DNA from: Archangium primigenium
GTDB taxonomy: Bacteria; Myxococcota; Myxococcia; Myxococcales; Myxococcaceae
Direction of reading: 5' to 3'
NCBI RefSeq assembly: GCF_016904885.1
Contig: NZ_JADWYI010000001.1
Location: 6,076,001-6,140,000 of the forward strand
Length of the DNA: 64,000 nucleotides
A program made the translations under genes and the position numbers. This document shows positions 52,800 through 61,700 of the stretch, piece after piece. The notes below the pieces were generated by a model. The model made no database searches and was not told where the DNA came from. It saw only the letters and a program-made list of their open reading frames with translations. Each line of letters starts with the position of its first letter. Within the stretch, counting starts at the first letter, position 1.

Positions 52800-55700
52800 C
52801 TACTGGCTGAACACGTCGGATAGAGGAGTGTCACAGTTGCCCTGGCAGACCCAGTTCGGCGCCATCCGCCGTGTCTGGTGCCGACGGCATTCCTCAAGGG
52901 AGATGTTTGGGTTCGTCCCCCGACAGCTCATCATGTTGAGCTCGTCGGCCATCTGACTCCCCGTAACATTGGGCTTTTGATTCAGCAGGTTGGTAATGCC
53001 CTCGATGTTTTTGCTGGTGGTGAAGGCCGACGGTTGGTTCACCGCGCCAATGTAGACCCGCCCACCCGCTTCGAGGAATTGTGGGCCCATGGCTCCAGCG
53101 CCTCCCCAGCAGAGGAGGTTCACGAAGATCTTCGTTTTGACGCTCGCGGGCATGTTGTTCGGCCAGAAGAAGTGTTTCTCCCCGAACCCAAACCACCCCA
53201 TGGTGCTGAAGATGCCGAAGTTGGTGTTGCCCGCCTTCTTGCACTCATCGCTCGCACATTGCGCGCCATGGTCCGCATTGACGATGACGATCGGCTTTTG
53301 AGTAAGCGCCTGCGACAATTTCCTGACATCTGTGACCACTGTCGGCACGGGCACTTTTGGCGTGAGCACAAGAGGTCCAGAGCGCAACTTGGGGTTTGCG
53401 TCAGTATATGCGTACAGGTTGGCCCCCCCCTGGAGGCTGATCGGGTCGGCCTCGGCATGGCGCCTGATCTCCGGCGGGTAATTGCGGTGATTGTTTTGGT
53501 ATATGCCTGTTTCTGAATCGAGGCCTTGGCCCGGCAGGCGCTCACGCAAGGTGGACGGCACCTTAATGTCCGCGATGTTCTCCTTGGCCGAAGCAATGGG
53601 ATCCGCGACCATGGCCGCGCCACCAAAAGGCACGCCAACGACAATCGTCCCTCCCGTATGGACAATCGCCGCCAACGCGGGGCTTCCGGTCTTCTCGAGG
53701 ACATAGTCCGCCACCGCCTCGGTCTTCTGAGTGGCTTTCTCGTGCAGTGCCTTGACGTTCTGGTGGACGGACTCCCGTGCATCGCGGTTGCGCAGGTACT
53801 TTCCATACGCATACGCCAGGAAGGCGGCCTCGCCCCGGGGGTCGACGAACCGGGTCGGATTGCCCTGGGCATAGGCCCAGGCATGGAGGCCCTCGGGTGT
53901 GTCGAGCTTGCCCGCGACGGGATCCTGACTCAGGAAGCGTCCCGTCCCCGCGTCGTACCAGCGCTGTTGCGCGTAGCTGAGTCCCGCCACCGCATCGAGG
54001 GACTGCCCCGCGTAGGCCAGGCTCGGCCCCGAGGCATCCGGCGTCCCGCCCGCGCGCACGTCTCCCCAGGCGCCATACCTCGACACCTGGGTGGACGTTC
54101 CCACCCGGCCCACCACACTGCCCAGGGCGTCGTGCAGCAGCCGCTCGCCGCCCACGGCCACCACGCCCACCGTGGAGCCCGCGTAGAGCAGCCGGGGACC
54201 GGCCGCGGGGCCCTCCTCCAGCAATTCGTCGTCCGCGCCCCACACGTACCGCGTCGTCCCGCCGCCTGACGAGCGACTCCGCCGCAGGCCATCGAAGCCA
54301 TACAAGTACGTGGCCTCGACCGTCGGCTCCGCGCCCAGCCGCTGGATCCGGGTCAACCGGCCACCCGCGTCCCACCCGTACCGCCGCGTGGTGCCCCCCC
54401 GCACTTCCGAGACGACCCGTCCCCCCTCGTCCGTGGTGACCTGGGCCTCCACGCCGCCCGTCAGCACGTCCTCGATGCGGTGCAACCCGCCCGAGCTGTC
54501 ATAGGAGTATTTCCAGTGCCGGGTCGGATTCGAGGCCTGCGCCAGCCCATCCGGTCCCAGGCTTCCCAGGTAGCCCTCGACGCGCTTCTCCTCCCGCCGC
54601 GAGCCCTCCCCGCCCAGGCCATACAGCTCGGCCTCGCCCGTGGGGTAGCCCACCCCCGTCAGCCGGTCCGCCAGGTCATAGCCATAGCGCGTCACCTCGG
54701 GCGTGGAGGACGTCGGTCCCGTGTACCGCTCCTCCGTCTGGTTTCCCCGATCGTCGTAGGTGTACTCGTAGCGCAGCAGCGGGCTCGCCTCGCGCGTGGA
54801 GGTGATGGAGCGCACCCGCGCGGCGCCATCGTGGACATACTGCTCCACCACCCCGTTCCCGCTCACCTTCGACAGCAGTCCGCCCGGCTCCCACTCCACC
54901 GTCACCGCGGGCCCCTGGCTGCTGGTGACGCTCCGCAGCCGGTCCTGCGCGTCGTAGGCATAGTGGACGGTGCCGGACGGAGAGGTCACCGTCCGCTTCT
55001 GTCCGCTGTCCGTATAGGCATACGTGACGAGGTCTCCACCCCGCTGGAGGGACACGAGCCGGTGGCGCGCGTCATACCCATACACCTGGGACACCGGTCC
55101 CGATTGACGGGTCTCCTGGGCGGACAGGAGTCGATCCCGCCCGTCATAGGCATACGTCACCGCCGTCAGGTCGGTGTACGGCTGGCTCTGGCTCCCGGGC
55201 TGGTACTGCTCTCGCGCCACGCGCTCGCGGCCGTCGTAGGTGCGCTCCACGCGGTCCCCGTTCGGATCCAGCGTGGTGCTCGTCCCGTTCGCCCAGTGCG
55301 TCACCCAGACCGAGAGCCCCCGGGTGCGCCGCAGGGTCCGGCCGAGCGCGTCGTAGGCGAAGGTCTCGGGCGCCGTGCCTCCCGCCGGAGGCGTGAGGGA
55401 GGTGAGCTGGAGCAGGGCGTCGTATTGGTAGACGAAGCGGCCCAGTCCGCCTGGCTGCTCCACCGACTGGAGCTCGCCCCGGGGGCCGTGCGTGTAGACC
55501 CGCCGGGCCCCGCCGCGCGTCGCGCTCGCCAGGAAGCCTCCGGGGTCGTACGTGTACTCCGTCGTGAGCCCCTCGGCCTCCGTGCCGAAGCGCTCCTGCT
55601 TCACCTGGCCCTGGGCGTCGTACTGGAGCGTCCGCGCCCGGCCGGACGGGTCCAGCTCCGACACCAGCCGACCCGCGCCGTCGTACCCGAAGAGTGTCGT

Positions 55701-58700
55701 CTCCGGGCCTTGCTCCCGGCGAGCCAGCCGACCCTCCGTATAGGCGAAGCGCGTCTCGGGACGGCCCGCCAGCGCCTCGCGCGCCAGCACCCCCGCGGCG
55801 TCGTAGGTCCAGGCATCGCGCAGTCCGCCCTGCTCCACGGCCACCACGTTGCCCAGGCTGTCCACCTCCACGCCCGACGTGCTCTCCCGCGTCTGCGCGC
55901 CCGAGCTCGCCCAGCGCTCGGTCCGGGTGGCGCTGCGTCCCGTCCACCGCGTCGTCGCCGAGTAGGTGTAGAAGGGCTCGCCATGCTCCACCTCGGCGAG
56001 CGCCCGGCCGAGGTCGTCGAACTCGCGCGTCTCACGCGACGTCCAGTTCCCCTCGGTGACCGTGCGCGACCGGGCCCACGTGCCGTCATAGGCATACGCC
56101 GTGGTGCGCGGCCCCCGCTGCTCGGACAGCAACAGCGCGCGCGAGTTGAAGCGCTGGGTGACGATCGTCCCCACGGGATTGGTCTCCACCACGTCGCCGG
56201 CGCCCGGATACGTGTAGCTCCAGACCGCCGCCGGCGTGCTCCCCGCCGCCGCGAGCTCGCGCCGTTGCATCCGGCCGAAGTCGTCGTAGGCGAAGGTCCA
56301 CCGCTCCTGCGCGTGGGGCCCCTGCTGGGTGAGCACCAGGCCCCGTGCGTCCGTGGTGTACGTGGTGCGCACGCCCCCGGGCTCGTCCCGGGAGAGGAGA
56401 TGGCCCAGGCCGTCATAGGTCTGGGTGACGGTCCCCAGCACCGGGTGCTGGCGCGTGAGCACCCGGCCCCGCGCGTCATGGGTGAAGTCCACCCGGCCCT
56501 CGCCGGGGACCTCCTCGGAGAGCACCCGCCCGAGCGCGTCCAGCACCCGCGTCTGGGACTCGGTGCGCGCGCCCTCGCCGGTGCCGATGGTGCGTTGGAT
56601 GGCGATCTGGGTGCGGCCCCCCTCGTCCGTGTACGCGCGGAGCTCCTCCCACGGCAGCACGCCCGCGCCGGAGCGGATGTCGCGCGTGTGCCGTGTGAGC
56701 CGGCCCAGCGCGTCCTCGTACGCGAAGGTCTCGCGGAGCCCCAGCGTCAGGTCCTCCCGCGTGAGCACCCGTCCCGCGGCGTCGTACGTGGCCCGCAGGT
56801 CCACGCCGCCCGCGCCGCCGCTCGCGCTGCGCGTGGAGAGCACGCGCCCGAGGGCGTCCACCTGCTGGTCGAACACGTGCTCCGACGCGGCCCCCGGCGA
56901 GCCGCTGCGCTGCCAGACGATGGCGCCCCGGGCGTCCCGCCGCACCTGCTCCTGATGGCCATCCTCGTAGCGCCACGAGATGGGCTGGCCGAGCGTGTCG
57001 TAGCCGATGTGGATCGTGCGCCCCTCGCGGTCCGTGAGCGCCGTGACCTGACCGTCCGCGTCCAACCCATACGACTCCGCGGGCTGGCCGTTGGCGGTGA
57101 GGGCCGTGAGCCGTCCCGCATCGTCGTAGGTGTGGGCCCAGACCACTCCGCGCTCGTCGGTCCTCGACGTCAGCCGGCCGCCCTCGTAGGTGTAGGCCCG
57201 CGTGAGGGAGGCCCCCGCGGCAGCCACCGTCTCTCCGGTGAGCAGGCCCTCCTGGAAGACCGAGGTGCGCGTGGACGCCACGCCCTCCAGGCGCTCCGTC
57301 ACCGTGAGGCGCTGGTCGCCGTAGGCGTACGCGTAGGTCCAGACCTCGGCGGGCTCTCCGGAGCGCGCGTGCCGCAGCACGTGGCCCTGGCCGTCATGGG
57401 TCCAGGTCTCCTCCGCGCCCGTGCGCTGGTCGCGGCGCCGGGTCAACCGCCCGAAGGCGTCGTATTCCAGCACCAGCCCCCGCGCGTCGTCCCCGCGGCG
57501 CACCTGGGCCGAGAGGGGCAGTTGCAGCGGCCCGCCGAAGGACCAGGTGCTGGTCGTGCCGGTCGCGTCCGTCTCCGTGAGGACCCGGCCCTCCGCGTCC
57601 AGCGTGCGCGAGAAGAGGGACACCGCGTCCTTGCCCGTCCCCACCGTCATCCCCATCACGTCCCCCGCCACGGTGCGGGGCGTGGACCAGGCGGTGGAGC
57701 CGGCGGCGGTGGAGAGCGTGCCCGCCTCGGGCTGGCCCCGGGCGCTCCGGGACGTCACGGAGACGAGGGGGCCCGTCAGCCCCGCCACGTCCGAGGCGCC
57801 CGGCACCTGGAGCCCCTGGGCGCGCAGCCGCTCGTCGGCGAGGAACTCGACGGTGCGGCCCTTGGCGGAGCGGGAAGACGCCAGACGCACCTCGCCCCCG
57901 CGTGTGGAGCTGGGCCACGTCATCGTGCGCGCGGGCAGGCTCCCCATTCGTGTGGTGAGGGCGTTGCCGTAGTCGTTGAGCCCCATGCGGGTGAGCGCGC
58001 CCTCGGGCAGGGTCACCGTGCGCTCGCCCGTCGAGCCCCGCACCGTCAGCGGCTGGCCCTGGCTCCCGGTGGAGGTCACCCCGGTGACGCACTCGAAGTC
58101 CTCGAGGTGCGCGTAGCACTCCGCGCCCCCCCGCGTGTAGACGGCCTTCCACTGAGGCTGGCCGGCCACCTCGAGGCGGGCCTCGGACAGCTCGTTGAGG
58201 GCCCGCGAGGCGTCCCGGCCTGGCAGGCCCCCGGGCACCGGCGCGTAGGTGTAGCGCCAGCGCTGGGCGGGAGGATCCGTGGTGCGCTCGGCCTCCAACA
58301 GGTTGCCCCACGTGTCGTGCGTGAAGCGCACGGTGTGCAGGGGCGCGCCGCCCTGGGAGAGCACCACCCCCGCGAGCAGCTTGAAGCCCTCGCGGCGCGC
58401 CAGGGCCTTGAGCAGGCCCGAGGCGTCCGCGGGCAGGCCGGTGCAGTCCTCCTGGGAGAAGTCCGCGCAGTACTTGAACTCCAGCGCGAGCGCGCCGGGC
58501 GTGCGCTCCACGCGGGTGAGGCGGTTGGTCTCCTCGGCATAGGTGAAGTGGGTCCACCCCTCGGACTCGCCGCGGCCGTGGCCGTCATGGAACTTCGTGA
58601 GCAGCCACTTGCGGCGCCCCTCCTGGTCGCGCTTCACGGCCGGCCGGTCGAACCGGTACACGTGGCCGTACTCCGTGGTGACCTCCACCCCACGGCCCGT

Positions 58701-61700
58701 CACCTCCAGCGACATGCCGTGGGTCTTGTCCGTCTGGCATTGGCGCGCGGTGAGCGCCGCCGCGTCCACCTGCAGGCACGTGTTGAATCCCCAGGCCTGA
58801 CCGCCGAGCACCACCACGTAGCGCCCGAGCGTCTCCTCCCAGACGAAGCCGTCGTGCTCGTGCCGCCAGCCGACGCCCAGCGCGGAGGGCAGATCGTTCT
58901 GGTTGGAGTAGGTGCGCGAGAAGGAGACGGTCTCGGCGTACTGCGGCACGGAGAAGTCGGTGTGGGTGAAGGACAGCCGCAGGTCCGCCAGGCCGATGCC
59001 GTCCACGGAGGGCTGGCCGGGCGCCCGCGCGGTGAGGCCCTGGAAGCGGCCCCGGGGAATGCCCAGCCGGAGCGAGTCGTGCTTGGGCCGGGGCAGCTCG
59101 GCGTCCGTGACGAGGTAGATGCCGGAGGGGCTCGTGTCCGTGCCGGGCATGGCCGTGAGGGACGCGGGCAGGGCCAGCCGGAGGTGGCGGGCGCCCCCCG
59201 CGCCAGCGGCCGTTTCCTGCACCAGCCGCGCCGTGGCCCGGCCGCCCGCCACGTCCTGGACGGTGTAGCCGCCCGTCCCCGTCCAGTGCAGCAAGGCCTC
59301 CTTGATGAGGGCGTTGCTCCCGCCACAGTCCTCGGTGGTGCACAGCCGGACGCGTCCGCGCTCCAGCTGTTGGGGGCCCAGGAAGAAGTGCGCCTCGTTC
59401 AACTGGGAGATGGGCCGATCCAGCACCGGCCTGCCCTGGGCCTCCTCCACCGAGCGCGCCGCGGTGAACGCGCTGGCCACGCCGACGTAGTCCTCGCGCA
59501 GGGACAACCCGTCGAAGTTGAAGCGGTACAGCACGTTCTCCGCGTTGCCGCGCAGGTACACCTCCAGGTAGACGACGTCGCTGGCGCTGAGCACCTCGGG
59601 CACGTACTCGCCCTCGCACGAGCCGCGCAGGGTGCCCCGGGCGGCATCCACCTCGATCGGGCACTCGATGCCGAACGCGTCGCTGCCCAGCCGCAGCGCG
59701 TACTCGCCGCTCAGGGTCTCCGCGCGTCCTGGATCCCCCGGCGCGAGCAGGTGCAGCAGGAACGCATAGGACACGTCCTCGAGGCTCGCGGCGGGAGGCG
59801 TGCCCGACGTGCCTCCATCCCACAGGGGGCGCGTCTCGCGATCCGTGCGCGCCGACACCTCGGCCGAGCCCACTTCCAGCACGCGGAACTCGTGCTCGCG
59901 CGCCCGGTCGTAGCGCTCCACCCGCGCGCCCCCGTCCGTCTCCAGGCTCCGGTAGACGTTCTTGAGCTGCACCGCGGCCCGGGGCAGTCCGGGCGCGCCC
60001 ACCCCGTCACTGAAGTCCGGCGGCGGCGCGTTGCGCTCGGCGGGCTGGAGGACGCCGTCGTGGTTGAGGTCGCGCGGGAAGACGGAGTGTCCCACCACCT
60101 GCACGTAGTGGTTGGCGCGCGGCAGGTTGTTGAGCTCCACCGCGCGGCCGTCCTGGCCCACGAGCCGCAAGGCGGTCTGCACGGTGGACGTGGAGCGACC
60201 CGGGGGCACGGGGAAGGTGGCCACCACGGGCTCCTCCACCGCCGAGCCGGTGATGCGCACCACGCGCCCCGCCAGCGGCGGCACCCCCGCGGGGACCGGG
60301 GACAGCGCGCGGTCGTCCTTCAAGCAGACGGCGCGCTGCTCGTCGGTGAGCGGCGGGGTGAACTCGGCGCAGTAGCGCTCGAGCACGTGGCCCGGGAGGC
60401 CCTCGTCCACGAGGCGGCCGGGCGCGCAGCCGCCACCATCCTCCTTGACGCCCCCGTCACACGACGCCTCCGCCGGGGGCCGTGGCACGGGCGCGGGCCG
60501 CGCGGGGGCGGGCGCGCGGCGCACGCGCCAGTCGGTGACGATGCGGATGAATTCGTCCCGCGTGGTGGCCGCGCCCCCGTGCCGCACGAGGCTGGCCTCC
60601 ATCGGCCGCTCCACCCCTTGCGCCCGGGCGCGGCGATCCACACGCACGTCGATCTCCGGCGGGTAGAGCCGCAGGTCCGCCGGGATGCCCAGCTCCTGGA
60701 GGGTGCAGCGCGAGAGCGGCACGCTCTGGCCGCCCTCGATGACGGTGAGCGGTCCTCCCGCGGCATCGTCCGCCGCGCAGCGCCCGTCCGCGTCGCGGGT
60801 CGAGCCCACGATGGGCGGCACGGTGACGGTGTCCAGTCCGGCGTGGCCGGTGGCGTGGTTGATGGCGAACACCACCAGCCGGTCTCCGGGCACCAGCCGC
60901 GTGGCGTTGCGCCGCAGGGAGGGAGGCACCGCGTCCCCCATCCACCGCAGCGCCGAGGGCCCCATGCGCAGCTGGGCATAGCGGGCCTGGGCGCCCGAGG
61001 CCGGCGTCGCGTCGCAGTCGAACGGGTGCGCCACGGTGTAGGTGGCGATGGGCTCGCGCGGATCCTGCTCGAGGAAGAAGTGGACCTCGGTGGTGCGCAC
61101 CTCCTCGGGAGACAGGCCCAGCACCCGCCCCGTGCCGGGCTCGCGCGAGGACTCGCACGCGGGAGGCAGGGGGTGGCCTTCCCGGTCCACGAAGGTGAGC
61201 TGGCCGTGGAGGTAGCGCGCGTCGAGGGAGATGACGCCGGTGGCCACCTGCTCCTGGGTGAACCACACCTCGCTGACGGGGGCGCACTCGGCGATGGCGG
61301 CGTTGGTGAAGAGCTGCGTCTGCACCCGGCCCGCCGCGTCCGTCCAGGCCCGCACGCGCGGCCAGGGGGGCAGGTTCACGCAGGCGCGCACGAGCGTGGG
61401 CGGCAGGAAGAAGCTGCTCAGGTGCGGGATCGTCGTCACGAAGCGGCCGTCCGGACCCGACACCGCGGCGCCATTGCCCCACGTGCCCTCCAGGAAGACG
61501 GGCATGCCCGCGAAGCGCACCAGGCCGTTGGCCTCCAAGCCCTCGGCCGAGGACGCGGACACGCGGTGCACACGCAACCGCCACGCGGCGCCTCCGTCCG
61601 GAGCGGCGCGGGGATCCACCGTCAGCTCGGCGTCCACGCGCACCGAGTCGCGGCCCCGCGCGGTGCTCGCCGCGAGGGTCAGCTGGGTGGTGCCCGGCAC

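Noticed and set aside
54200-58600. Short internal repeats in the Rhs coding DNA
   Set aside because: They follow from the YD-repeat protein pattern and need no separate explanation.
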